Source of the DNA: Calditrichia bacterium
Lineage (GTDB): Bacteria; Calditrichota; Calditrichia; RBG-13-44-9; J075
Assembly: GCA_020635015.1 (NCBI GenBank)
Contig: JACKAP010000014.1
Location: 1 to 64,000 of the forward strand
Length of the DNA stretch: 64,000 nt
Direction: 5' to 3'
Below the pieces are notes generated by a model. That model did not search any database. It had not been told where the DNA came from and saw only the letters and a list, made by a program, of their open reading frames with translations. Made by a program: the position numbers and the translations under genes. Below, in pieces: positions 7,273-16,739 of this stretch; the first letter of the stretch is position 1, and every line of letters starts with the position of its first letter.

Positions 7273-9606
7273 TTAAAATTGGCCAAACTTAAAGTGAATT
7301 TTCCAATTACCTTCCCGGTTACCAAACTCGTCAAAGTAGTCATATCCATAACCGAAGTCAACCCCGATGATTCCCAGCAAGGGCATGAACAAGCGGGCGC
7401 CCAGACCCACCGAACGTTTCAGGTCGGAGATATTCGATTCGCCGAAGGACTCCCATACATTCCCGGCTTCCGCAAAGAAGAGGCCAAAGATGGTGGGATT
7501 CGGCGCAATCGGAAAACGCAACTCGGCGGTAAAGCGGGCCATGGCGGTGCCGCCCTGGGGAGGGCCGACCCGCCCGTCGTCATAGCCGCGCAGCGACTCG
7601 GAGAAACCCAGCCCGGAACCGCCCATGAAATACAGCTCGTTGGGGTTGATGTAATAGTCGCTCTTCAGCCCGGCAATCGCGCCGATCTGATTCTCCATGT
7701 ATAGAACGAATCCATAGCGGGCCGGCACGTACCATTCCAGGGTGAAATCGTTCTTCAGAAAGTCCTCGTTCCCCTGCAGCGGACCGCCGGCGAGCTTGCT
7801 GCGCAGGTTAAATACCGAGCCGGCAGTGGGAAACTCCGGGCGGTTACGGCTGTCGCGGCGCATGATCTGGGTGAGGCTGATCTGGGTCGATTTGTCCAGC
7901 GCCCGGGCCAGCCGCGCACTGAAGAAGGAGGTGCGGACATTGTAGATCTGGTTTTCGGCGATCCGGAAGATCCAGTCGCCGCGGAAGTAGTTATCCGGCC
8001 AGCGGAAACGCCGCCCCAACTGAATGGTGCCGCCCCGCTCCCGGCCGTCCCAGGGACGGAAATTGCCGTTGTAGCGGGTATCGAAAATCGAAAAGCCGGT
8101 CAAGGTGGGCGAGCCGAAGGTCCAGGGCTCGATAAAGCTCAGCGAGATACTGCGGTAGAAGCGGCCGAAATCCCACTGGAAGGTCAGCCGCTGCCCGTCG
8201 CCCCCGGAAAGGGGCCGGCGCAGCGAGAAGTTGTTCAGAGAGAAGCCGACGCTGCCGATAAACCCGTCGCGCTGACTGTAGCCGGCGCTCATGTTGGCGG
8301 TGTCGGTGGAGCGCTCTTCGATATTGACTTCCAGGTTGACATGCTTGTCATCATCCGGCAGCAGCTTCACGTCCGGCACCACGTTGGCAAAATAATTCAG
8401 CACCCAGACGTCGCGCACACTGCGCTCCAGCTTGGCGCGATTGAAGATATCCCCGGGATAGATCTTGAACTCCCGGCGCACCACCTTCTCATTGGTCTTG
8501 GTGTTGCCGGTGATGTTGATCTCCTTGATCCGCACCACGTGGCCTTCGTTGATCACCAGCTTGATGTCCACCGTATCTTCCCCCACCGGAATTTCCTTGG
8601 GGAAGATGTTGGCAAAGAGGTAGCCCTGGTTATAATAAAGATTCTGGATGTTTTCCCGGATACTCTTCTCGAACAGCTCCTGGTTGTAAATTTCCCCCTT
8701 GGCGAAGAGCAGTTCATCGGCCAGTTTCTCGCTGTCGAAGACGGTGTTGCCCTCAAATTCCACATCACCGAAATAATACTGCCGCCCTTCATTGATATAC
8801 ACATCGATGAACAGCTCCCGCTTGTCTTCGCTGTAGTAGATCGAATCCTTCACGATCTCAGCATAGCGGAAGCCCTCCTTCTGGCAGTAATTGATCAGGT
8901 TCTGCTTATCAATTTCAAATTTGTCGCGATTAAAATCCGCTCCCCGCCACCAGCGCTTCTCTTTGACTTCCTTGAAAGCCTTCTTCAGCTCTTTCGGCTT
9001 GAGCACATTGCTGCCCAATACCTGGATGCGTTTGACCTGCACCTTTTTGCCTTCCCGGATATCGACGCTGGCGACCACCCGGTTTCCTTCCGCCGCCGGC
9101 TCGGCTTTGATGTCTACCTCCGCCAACAGATACCCCTCATCGCGATACTTGCGGATCAGCGCCCGTTTGGCTTTGTATAACTTGAAGGGGGTGAACATCA
9201 TCCCGTTGTAAAAACCGATCTCCTTATCGACATCTTTCTTTTTCAGCTTCTTATTGCCGGTGACGGTATAACTTTCCAGCTTGGGAAACTCTTTTACCTG
9301 GATCAGAAGGTCCAGCCCGTCGGCGGCCTGGCGCTCCGCCAGCACCTGGATGTCGGAGAACAAGTTCAACTGCCAGAGATTGCGAATGGCGCGCTGTACG
9401 TGATCGGCGGTGATGTACGATCCGCGGATCAACCCGCTGTTCAACATGATCACACTGCTGTCCGCCGTCTCATTTCCTTCGATACGGATATTGTTCACTT
9501 TAAACTGCTGAAGTGCCTGCGCCGGAAGATGACCGGACAGCAACAGCATGCCGAGAACGGCCAGCAGACCCCGGTATGTCATCTTCCCTTTCCCCTTCTT
9601 CACCAT
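7273..9606 (-). CDS. bamA: Outer membrane protein assembly factor BamA (Omp85)
   Basis: BamA inserts beta-barrel proteins into the outer membrane. After a signal peptide ending near LPAQA, five POTRA domains run from about residue 35 to 430 (for example FKVNNIRIEGNETADSSVIM and VRIKEINITGNTKTNEKVVRR). The 16-strand barrel fills about 440-777, with the family segment GGSGLGFSESLRGYDDGRVG and a terminal WKIHFKFGQF ending in Phe, the usual beta-signal. The start may be the ATG at 9606 or, with a purine-rich site in front and a tidier signal peptide, at 9582. It lies between tamB and skp. Confidence 0.96.
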   Translation of the reverse strand: MVKKGKGKMTYRGLLAVLGMLLLSGHLPAQALQQFKVNNIRIEGNETADSSVIMLNSGLIRGSYITADHVQRAIRNLWQLNLFSDIQVLAERQAADGLDLLIQVKEFPKLESYTVTGNKKLKKKDVDKEIGFYNGMMFTPFKLYKAKRALIRKYRDEGYLLAEVDIKAEPAAEGNRVVASVDIREGKKVQVKRIQVLGSNVLKPKELKKAFKEVKEKRWWRGADFNRDKFEIDKQNLINYCQKEGFRYAEIVKDSIYYSEDKRELFIDVYINEGRQYYFGDVEFEGNTVFDSEKLADELLFAKGEIYNQELFEKSIRENIQNLYYNQGYLFANIFPKEIPVGEDTVDIKLVINEGHVVRIKEINITGNTKTNEKVVRREFKIYPGDIFNRAKLERSVRDVWVLNYFANVVPDVKLLPDDDKHVNLEVNIEERSTDTANMSAGYSQRDGFIGSVGFSLNNFSLRRPLSGGDGQRLTFQWDFGRFYRSISLSFIEPWTFGSPTLTGFSIFDTRYNGNFRPWDGRERGGTIQLGRRFRWPDNYFRGDWIFRIAENQIYNVRTSFFSARLARALDKSTQISLTQIMRRDSRNRPEFPTAGSVFNLRSKLAGGPLQGNEDFLKNDFTLEWYVPARYGFVLYMENQIGAIAGLKSDYYINPNELYFMGGSGLGFSESLRGYDDGRVGPPQGGTAMARFTAELRFPIAPNPTIFGLFFAEAGNVWESFGESNISDLKRSVGLGARLFMPLLGIIGVDFGYGYDYFDEFGNREGNWKIHFKFGQF

Positions 9607-9678
9607 AAAGCACCACTACCTTATTTTGGTTTTATTTTACAAACTTTGAAGTTATAGCTTCCGCCGTGGTTTTGCAAA

Positions 9679-12600
9679 TCAAAAATTAAACGAGTGCCGC
9701 AGGCGGATCCGGAAATCGTTCTCAAGATTATTGCTGTAAAAGGGGTTAAACTGAAACTTGCTCAACTCCATTTCCAGCAGGAGGTTGTAGAGCAAGCGAT
9801 ACTCCAGTCCCCAGGTATGGTTTACGCCCAGCTTGGAACTTTCGTACCCGGATACCACCTGCCCGGTGTAAGTAAAGTAGACATCCTTGACCAGGTATTT
9901 CCCCAGCGATAGCTCCGAGCTTTGGAGAAGTATTAACGCCGGATCGATGTTATTGTTCAAATTCGGGGTAAAAAAAGTGGGATTGTTGAATAATTTGGCC
10001 TTATCCTGAAAGCTCAGATAGAACAGATTAGAGGTGATGCTGGAGCGCAGGCGCACGTAGTCGAGTTTCAGGCGGCGCTCCAGTTGGCGCTCGATCGGCC
10101 GGAAGAGCGGGCGGATCAGGAAGTTCTCGGTCATGGTCAATCCCACTTCTCCGGCCTTGTACTGCAGATTCTTCACGCTGTAGCCGAGATGGGCCAGCAC
10201 ATCTTCCTGGGTTTCCCCGATCACCTCTTCCTCGGTTTGCAGCTTAAAGCGGAAGTCTTCCCAACGCCCCTTGGACACCTCCTTCTTGGTGATGGGATCG
10301 ATCACATACAGCTTCAGGTAGATATCCAGGGGAAAGCTCTCGGTGCTGCTGGCGGCAACCGCCTCTTCGGTGCCGGCGCCCACTTCGCTGGGCAATTCGG
10401 TAATCACCTCGGAGCGCACGGTGGTGTAGGCGCTGCCGTAAACCTCCGGATAGATCTCGAAGGGATTAAACTCCGCCCCGAAGCGGTCGACCCGGAACTT
10501 GACGTCGAGATATTCCACCCGGCCGCGGGATGATTGCACGCTGCCCGCCACCCGGAAGGATTCGTCGATCAGCCGCCCGGAGAAGTCCATGCCGGGGGAG
10601 GCGTTGTCGATGTTCAGGTCCATGAACACTTCCCCCACATAGGCGGGAATGTTGACAAAGTAGCGGTTGTTGTTGCCGGGGCGGGCGGCGACGTCCCAGC
10701 GCATGTTCATCAGGAAGCCGATCACCTTGTCATCTTCGTCATAGGCATACTCCCCGTCGCCGTCGTACATCCCGATGAAGGGAAAGGTGACCCGGCAGTC
10801 GTACAAGACCACGGTACCCCGGGCCAGGGCGGAATCCGGCGGGCCGGTGAGGTAGAATTTTTCTCCCGGCCGGCGGCCCCGGGTGGCAAAGAAGCCGTAT
10901 TCCCCTTCCTCCATCATCCCGTAAAACGAAAGCGGAATGCCTTCCACCGCGGTTTCCAGGGTGAAGATGCCGAAGTTCAGCCCCATATCATCCAGCACCC
11001 AGGGGGCCAGGGAGGCGGAGTCGACCCGCACCTCCCGTTCATTGGCGATACGCGCCCAGTGGCCGTCCACATATCCCTCCAGGCGGTGGATCTTCAGAAA
11101 ACCGCTGGCCTCGGTCAGCTCCGCATCCACCTTCAGCCCGCTGACCGGGGGAATGGTGTTCTCGAAGGCCAGGCTGCCGTCGCTGATCTTGACCCGGGCC
11201 TCCTGGAAATAAAACTCGTTGCGGGTGCCGCGAAGGTGGGCGTAAACCCGCCCATCGGATTGTGGATTTTTAAAAAACGGCTGAAACTTGGGCAGCTCCG
11301 CCAGCACATTGCCCGCCAGGGTCACCCGGAAGTCGACCGGCCCGGCCTCGTCGATGCTCAGGTAGCCGCGCCCTTCCACGGTGTAATCGTCCTCGCTGAT
11401 ATAACGGAACTGGCGGATTTTAGCAACATGATCCTTCAGCTCCCAGAAGCTGCCCCCGGCATTGAGGGAGTCTTCAAAGGACAGGGTAATGGCGCTGAAC
11501 GGATTGCCGCGGAGATTGCCGTCTTTCACCGTCACGTCGCCGTAGAGCACCGGCCGGGTCATGGTGCTGCCGGCCACCACCTTATAGGAAAATTTGCCCT
11601 GAATGACTTCGGGATCGCGGAAAATGGTCTCCGCCAGGAAATTGCTTTCAATGTTTTCCCCGCTCATCACCATGCGCAGCGAGTCGGTTTGCACATTCCA
11701 GGCAACATCGCTCACCAGGATCGAATCGCCGTTCAGGCGCAGCCAAAAGTTGTCGAAGCGCAGCCAGTGGGATTCCAGTTGCCCGGAGAGGCGGGTGTCA
11801 TAATAGCCGACATCGTTGATGATCACATCCTCGGCGCTGAGGTCGAAGGTCAGCTCCGGATCGCCCACTGTGCCGCGAATATCCATCTCGCCGTAGATCT
11901 TGCCTTCTTTCATGATCCGTTGCAGCGAAGGGCTGTTTTCGAGATAGCTGTCCAGGGCAAAGTGCTGGATCCGCACGTTCCCCTCGAAGGGATCTTCCGG
12001 CCCGGTTCCCATAAACAGCCGGCCGTAGAACAGGTTCGGCGCCTCCAGCAAAGTGTTGACACCCTGGGGCGAAAACGCCACATCGAAGCTTCCCTCGATG
12101 GTTTCCGGGAAGGTGAAGGCCTGGAAGGTACCTTTGTAGCGCTGATCTTCCAGGAACACATTGGTGATGTGGGTGGACACCGTCAACTGCTCATCCCGGG
12201 GATCGCTCTGGGAAACGATATTCATCTTGGTGGAAAGATAATCGTAGGGACCGGCCAGGTAATAATTGTTATAGCGGCCGATCATAAAGTCGGCAATCAG
12301 CGGATTCCGGGTGAACTTGCGCAGCGGGAAATCCTTGACTTGCATTTTCTTGAAATACGGATCGCTGAACACATTTTCGATAATGCCTTCCACCTGGAAA
12401 TCGTCGCGCAGATCCTCATTAAAGAGGCTGTACTGAAAAAGTTGATCATCCAGAGTATAGGGGCCCACCGCCCGCACCAGCAGTGAGTCCTGGCTGTAGG
12501 CCTGGCAGTCGAAATTGCCATTGAATTTTTTGGTGATGAAGTTGCCCCCGAAAGTGGTGCTGAGGGTGACCTTCCCCTGATTGAGATCGTTCAGGATCGA

Positions 12601-13932
12601 AAAATAGCGTTCCGGAACCTCGACCACCGATTCCAGGTTCAGGTTGATCAGGTTAGTCTTGAAGTTGACCGTCCCGTAGCCCTCGGTGCGAAATTCGAAA
12701 AAGGAGGCGCGGATATCCTTCAGGTTCAGCAATTTGGTGGAGGTATTGTAGGCCAGGCGCACCGTATCGCGATTGAACGGCACCACGGCGTAGAGCAGGT
12801 CCGGGCTGTGCATTTCCGCTTCGATATCGAGGTTCTTAAAAGGCCCTTTAAAGGTGCCCCATCCCTTCATCTTCCCTTCGTAGGCATATTCGAAGATGCT
12901 GTGCGACTGTTTGAGATATTTCACCGATACATCGCGCACATCGAGACGCCAGTCGGCTTCCGGGCGGAAGATATCGGCAATCACCCCCCGGAACGTACCC
13001 CGGCCGTCTTCGACCTGGCAGTCGAACGGGGCGATATTCAGGCTATGGCGGTCGAGATTGAGCACGAAATGCGGCGCGGTGATGTGCTGGTTGTAGAGAT
13101 AGACCGAAAAATCATTCACCTGAATATCCCCCGCAAAAGAGAGGCTGTCCAGGGAAAAGGTGCGGCTGTTCACCTGCACATTGCCGTGGAGATTGGCATT
13201 CTCGATCTGCCAAAAATCAAACGGCCAAAAAGGCCAATTGGAATTGATCAGACATTCTTCCAGGTAAAGATCGGCCAGCCATTTTTTTTTCGTAAAATCC
13301 ACCTCGCCGGCCAGATGGATCATAGAGCTGTCTGCGCCAAGGAAGCGGCCCTCCAGGTTGAGGTCGATGATCTTGCTGTTAGCGCGGTATTTCAGCCGTC
13401 CGTCGAGATCGCTCAGCAGCGGAAAGCGGCGATTCTCGATCATCTGCAGGTCCATCCCCCCGTCCTGGATCTCGACCGAATCGATCTCGGGGAATTTCTG
13501 GATATTGGTGATAATCTCCTCGAAGACTTTCTCCAGCGACACGCCCTCGCGGGTCTTCAGCCGGGTGTCTTCGGTATAATAGAGACTGAGGTGAGGCTTG
13601 ACCACGGTGACCGATTCGATCAGCCCGGTGGGACTGAATCCATTGCGGAACACTTTCAGGAAATTTACTCCCACCCGGATCTCCTCCAGGTCGAGCGAGA
13701 AGGTATTGTTCTCATCGGCGGCGCGAACCCGGTAAAAGGAGACCGAATTCCAGCCGATGGAAAAATCGTTGATCAGCAGCGATTCCCCGAGGTAGGGCTG
13801 AAGTTCGCTGATGATGATGGCCCGCACCTCGTTCTTGATCGGGGTGAAGGTCCAGAGGAGGTATCCCAGAATCATCACCGAAAATGTTACCACCAACAGG
13901 TAAAAGTGCCAGCTTCGGTGTTTATGTGCCAT
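9679..13932 (-). CDS. tamB: TamB-like translocation/assembly module protein (DUF490)
   Basis: TamB proteins are very long beta-taco structures anchored in the inner membrane that span the periplasm and help barrel assembly and phospholipid transport. This 1417-residue protein has one N-terminal transmembrane anchor (about 9-30), then thousands of bases of repetitive beta-rich sequence with AsmA-like features. The last 400 residues resemble the DUF490 domain, with RVDRFGAEFNPFEIYPEVYG and a final RIRLRHSFNF ending in Phe. It lies 72 bases upstream of bamA, which acts as its outer-membrane partner; no separate tamA is seen. Assignment rests on size, anchor, C-terminal motif and position. Confidence 0.88.
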   Translation of the reverse strand: MAHKHRSWHFYLLVVTFSVMILGYLLWTFTPIKNEVRAIIISELQPYLGESLLINDFSIGWNSVSFYRVRAADENNTFSLDLEEIRVGVNFLKVFRNGFSPTGLIESVTVVKPHLSLYYTEDTRLKTREGVSLEKVFEEIITNIQKFPEIDSVEIQDGGMDLQMIENRRFPLLSDLDGRLKYRANSKIIDLNLEGRFLGADSSMIHLAGEVDFTKKKWLADLYLEECLINSNWPFWPFDFWQIENANLHGNVQVNSRTFSLDSLSFAGDIQVNDFSVYLYNQHITAPHFVLNLDRHSLNIAPFDCQVEDGRGTFRGVIADIFRPEADWRLDVRDVSVKYLKQSHSIFEYAYEGKMKGWGTFKGPFKNLDIEAEMHSPDLLYAVVPFNRDTVRLAYNTSTKLLNLKDIRASFFEFRTEGYGTVNFKTNLINLNLESVVEVPERYFSILNDLNQGKVTLSTTFGGNFITKKFNGNFDCQAYSQDSLLVRAVGPYTLDDQLFQYSLFNEDLRDDFQVEGIIENVFSDPYFKKMQVKDFPLRKFTRNPLIADFMIGRYNNYYLAGPYDYLSTKMNIVSQSDPRDEQLTVSTHITNVFLEDQRYKGTFQAFTFPETIEGSFDVAFSPQGVNTLLEAPNLFYGRLFMGTGPEDPFEGNVRIQHFALDSYLENSPSLQRIMKEGKIYGEMDIRGTVGDPELTFDLSAEDVIINDVGYYDTRLSGQLESHWLRFDNFWLRLNGDSILVSDVAWNVQTDSLRMVMSGENIESNFLAETIFRDPEVIQGKFSYKVVAGSTMTRPVLYGDVTVKDGNLRGNPFSAITLSFEDSLNAGGSFWELKDHVAKIRQFRYISEDDYTVEGRGYLSIDEAGPVDFRVTLAGNVLAELPKFQPFFKNPQSDGRVYAHLRGTRNEFYFQEARVKISDGSLAFENTIPPVSGLKVDAELTEASGFLKIHRLEGYVDGHWARIANEREVRVDSASLAPWVLDDMGLNFGIFTLETAVEGIPLSFYGMMEEGEYGFFATRGRRPGEKFYLTGPPDSALARGTVVLYDCRVTFPFIGMYDGDGEYAYDEDDKVIGFLMNMRWDVAARPGNNNRYFVNIPAYVGEVFMDLNIDNASPGMDFSGRLIDESFRVAGSVQSSRGRVEYLDVKFRVDRFGAEFNPFEIYPEVYGSAYTTVRSEVITELPSEVGAGTEEAVAASSTESFPLDIYLKLYVIDPITKKEVSKGRWEDFRFKLQTEEEVIGETQEDVLAHLGYSVKNLQYKAGEVGLTMTENFLIRPLFRPIERQLERRLKLDYVRLRSSITSNLFYLSFQDKAKLFNNPTFFTPNLNNNIDPALILLQSSELSLGKYLVKDVYFTYTGQVVSGYESSKLGVNHTWGLEYRLLYNLLLEMELSKFQFNPFYSNNLENDFRIRLRHSFNF

Positions 13933-14089
13933 GTTTTTTCACTGTCATTCTAAATTTCCCCGGCGCAGCATTACGGGCGCCGAATGTACGGCAACTTAAG
14001 CCGATTTTCAATCTCTTATAATGTTTACCGTCGGAAAAGATTCAGCTTTTCTGAGATAGATTGTCAAATATTTATTTTTTTTACAGATA

Positions 14090-14104
14090 CTGGATGCTGG
14101 ATAC
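14090..14104. repeat. Short GGATGCT/GGATACT heptad copy
   Basis: TACTGGATGCTGGATACT abuts the 3' end of the deacetylase gene. It is the same heptad unit seen at 4021, 47815 and 57295. Confidence 0.6.
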
Positions 14105-15421
14105 TCATTCCGGCGGCGCCAGCAAGCGGGTGACCGTCACGGTCTCAAAGCCGCGGTTGTGCAGATCATCGATCAGCTCCGGCAGAATGGTATACAGCTG
14201 ATCGCCGTTTTTCCGCTCCGAAGCCAGGTGCATCAGCACGATCGCCCCGTTGAGATCGGATTGGGGATTGTCTTTTCCCAGGATATGGGCATAGACCGCC
14301 TGAGGGGTTTTATAAAGCGGCGCCGCCGGGTCGTTCACCCAGTCGAAGGTATCGAAGCCGCGGGTCCAGCCAATATGCTGGTAGCCCGCCTCCGCCGCCC
14401 AGTCGATGATCTCCTGATTGTATTCGCCGTAGGCCGCCCGCCAGTAGGGCACCATCGCCTTGCCGGTGAGCGCCCGGAAGAGGCTGTCGGTGCGCAGCAG
14501 TTGCCGCTGCACATAGGCGCGGTCCACCCCCGGCGCCAGATCGTGACGCCCATTCTCGGCATAGGTGGTCAGATGGGGGTGATTGTAGGTATGGTTGCCA
14601 ACCTCGTGGCCGGCGGCCAGCAGCTGCTGCACCAGATCCGGATAGCGCTCCACAAACTGCCCGGTGAGAAAGACCGTCGCGGTCACTTTTTTCGCCTCCA
14701 GGATGGCCAGTATTTCCCGGGCGCCGGCATCGGAGGCGCCGCCGTCGAAGGTGAGTGCCACCCGGCGGCGGGCGGGATCGCCGCGCAGCACCGGCTGGCG
14801 CCGCGCCTCCCGCACCGGATGGCGGTAGCTGACCTCGAAATAATCCTGGTATACCAGTTGCTGGGTTTCGTTCCAAACCCCCACCCGGATGCGGTTGCGG
14901 CCGTAGGCCAGGGGGATGGGGTAGGATTTGGTCTCCCCGTGAAGGACACGCTCGCTGCTCACCGGCCAGTCATTCTGCCAGATCACCACCACTGCTCCCC
15001 GTTCCACCGGCAGGGTGTAGTGATAGACGCTGCGGGCGAGCAGCGCCGGTGAACCATCCGCGCTGGGCGGGGCCAGAGTATCGATCGGCGTCGGCAGGGG
15101 AAGCGCGTCCCGCACCACGGCGGCGGGCGGCGGCTCCGCAGCAGGGGCAGAAGCGGCTTCTGCGGCGGGGGCTTCGCCTTTTCCCCAGTGCATCAGCAGC
15201 AGCAGGCTCAACAGCACATTCCAGCAGACGATCAGGGTCAACTGATGCCGGCGCAGAAATGCCCCGAACTTCCCCAGCCGGTAGATCTGATAGCACTTCC
15301 GGCTGCAGAAAAAATGGTGATCCAGATGCAGGCGGCAGCGGGAGCAAATATTTTTCTTGCAGTGGAAGCAGCGTATCCGGGTGATGACCCCTGGATGTTT
15401 ATGGCAATATTTTATACTCAT
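14105..15421 (-). CDS. Membrane-anchored polysaccharide deacetylase with N-terminal zinc-finger (B-box-like) module
   Basis: Three parts are visible. Residues 1-45 hold a Cys/His cluster (CHKHPG, CFHCKKNICSRCR, HHFFCSRKCYQ) laid out like a B-box or treble-clef zinc finger. One transmembrane helix follows (LIVCWNVLLSLLLLMHW), then an Ala/Pro-rich linker and a beta-rich segment. The last 220 residues are a NodB-type deacetylase with VALTFDGGASD (motif 1) and NHTYNHPHL (motif 2 metal histidines). The topology puts the finger in the cytoplasm and the enzyme in the periplasm, where it would remove acetyl groups from a glycan. I take the ATG at 15421; a TTG at 15457 would add 12 residues. Confidence 0.8.
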   Translation of the reverse strand: MSIKYCHKHPGVITRIRCFHCKKNICSRCRLHLDHHFFCSRKCYQIYRLGKFGAFLRRHQLTLIVCWNVLLSLLLLMHWGKGEAPAAEAASAPAAEPPPAAVVRDALPLPTPIDTLAPPSADGSPALLARSVYHYTLPVERGAVVVIWQNDWPVSSERVLHGETKSYPIPLAYGRNRIRVGVWNETQQLVYQDYFEVSYRHPVREARRQPVLRGDPARRRVALTFDGGASDAGAREILAILEAKKVTATVFLTGQFVERYPDLVQQLLAAGHEVGNHTYNHPHLTTYAENGRHDLAPGVDRAYVQRQLLRTDSLFRALTGKAMVPYWRAAYGEYNQEIIDWAAEAGYQHIGWTRGFDTFDWVNDPAAPLYKTPQAVYAHILGKDNPQSDLNGAIVLMHLASERKNGDQLYTILPELIDDLHNRGFETVTVTRLLAPPE

Positions 15422-15599
15422 CGTCGGGAATTTAGGCCTTTCTAACCGGATACTCAAGCATATAATACGCTATTATCAGAACTTACGTCGCTAAAATACA
15501 CGCTTGATTTGACCGGGAAAATTTCAGAAGTTACCGGCGATTTTTTTTATCGGCGGCAGCCGAGGGAACATTAATGGTATGGCAGGAGATAAAATCAGT

Positions 15600-16397
15600 A
15601 TGATGAACCAGACGTTAGAGCGTTCGCAGATGCCGCTGCCGGAGTCGGCGCTGATCCCCGGCGCCGAGCCGGTCTTCATCGACCAGGGCAAAACCGGGAT
15701 CTTGTTCCTGCACGGGTTCACCGGTTCTCCGTACGAAGGGCGCGACTTTGCCTTCCATTTTGCGCGGAAGGGCTATGCCGTATGGGTCCCCCTGCTGCCC
15801 GGTCACGGCACCCGCCCGGAGGACCTGGAAGGCATCCCCTATCAGCGGTGGCTCGAAGCGGCAAAATCCCATTACCTGGAGATGAAGAAACATTACCCCA
15901 CCGTCATCGTCTGCGGACAGTCGATGGGAGGCGCCCTGGCCCTGCACCTGGCGGCCGGTCACCCGGTGGATGCGGTGATATCCCTGGCCGGCGCGATTTT
16001 TGTCAAAGACTGGCGGCTGAGACTGCTTCCCCTGGCCCGGAAAGTGCTGCGCTACCAATATAAATCCAAAGGCCCGGATATCCGCTGCAAAAAGAACAAG
16101 GAGAAGATGGCGACCTATCATAAATATCCCCTCTCCAGCCTGGTGCAGTTTCTTAACCTGATCGAGTTTGTGCGGGCGGAGCTGCCGCAGGTAACCAGCC
16201 CGACCCTGATCGTGCATTCCCGGCGCGACCATACCATCACTTACGAGAACCTCGATTACATCTACCATGCCATCTCGGCAACCGTCAAGAAAACCCTGAC
16301 CCTGGAAGATTCTTACCACATTATCAGCGTCGATCAGGAGCAGCGGCGGATATTTGAGGCGGTTGAAGCATTTCTTCAGGAGGTGATTAAGCCGTGA
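15600..16397 (+). CDS. Alpha/beta hydrolase, carboxylesterase Est30-like
   Basis: The protein opens with GILFLHGFTGSPYEGRDFAF, the oxyanion-hole region of monoglyceride-lipase and Est30-type esterases. The nucleophile elbow GQSMGGALAL follows at about residue 100. The acid is probably in HSRRDHTIT and the catalytic histidine in DSYHIISVDQE near the C-terminus. It would hydrolyse short carboxylic esters in the cytoplasm; the natural substrate is unknown. AGGAGA precedes the ATG at 15600; an in-frame ATG at 15579 would add 7 residues. It is divergent from the deacetylase. Confidence 0.88.
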   Translation: MMNQTLERSQMPLPESALIPGAEPVFIDQGKTGILFLHGFTGSPYEGRDFAFHFARKGYAVWVPLLPGHGTRPEDLEGIPYQRWLEAAKSHYLEMKKHYPTVIVCGQSMGGALALHLAAGHPVDAVISLAGAIFVKDWRLRLLPLARKVLRYQYKSKGPDIRCKKNKEKMATYHKYPLSSLVQFLNLIEFVRAELPQVTSPTLIVHSRRDHTITYENLDYIYHAISATVKKTLTLEDSYHIISVDQEQRRIFEAVEAFLQEVIKP

Positions 16398-16504
16398 ATG
16401 GGTGGATGGGTGGATGGGTGGATGGGAAAAAGCAGGCTAAAGCACATGCATTTGATCATCATTCCGGTTTTTCCCCATTCACCCATTTACCCATTCACCC
16501 ATCC
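16398..16504. repeat. GGATGGGT octad array with inverted complement
   Basis: About four units of GGATGGGT (16400-16425) directly follow the esterase stop. An inverted set of CCCATTCA/CCCATCCA units lies at 16476-16503, so the whole could fold as one long hairpin. The same octad recurs at 62272-62323. Confidence 0.8.
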
Positions 16505-16641
16505 ACCGATCTCCAGTCTTACTCGACCCCGCAACGATAAATGAGGGCATAATTTCATCGCAACCATGAAAACATCATCCCAAAACACGCCACAAACCTC
16601 AAAAAAATAACGGTTTTTCCATTTCTAATTTCAATTATGAA

Positions 16642-16670
16642 TTGACATTTTCTTCATATTTTAGTAAACT
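16642..16670 (+). promoter_or_regulatory. Candidate sigma-70-type promoter for the envelope module
   Basis: TTGACA at 16642-16647 and TAAACT at 16665-16670 are 17 bases apart in AT-rich DNA, about 70 bases before the ATG at 16740. A strong GGAGGAG site precedes that ATG. The remaining DNA of the 16398-16739 gap shows nothing else. Confidence 0.45.
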
Positions 16671-16739
16671 TTCCGAATTGGAGGCTTATACCGATATTAA
16701 GTGGGTTCGTAATTTAATTATCTTTTATTGGAGGAGACA

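Noticed and set aside
10534..12486. 650-codon open frame on the plus strand inside tamB
   Set aside because: It is antisense to tamB, with composition typical of a shadow frame and no ribosome site or motif.
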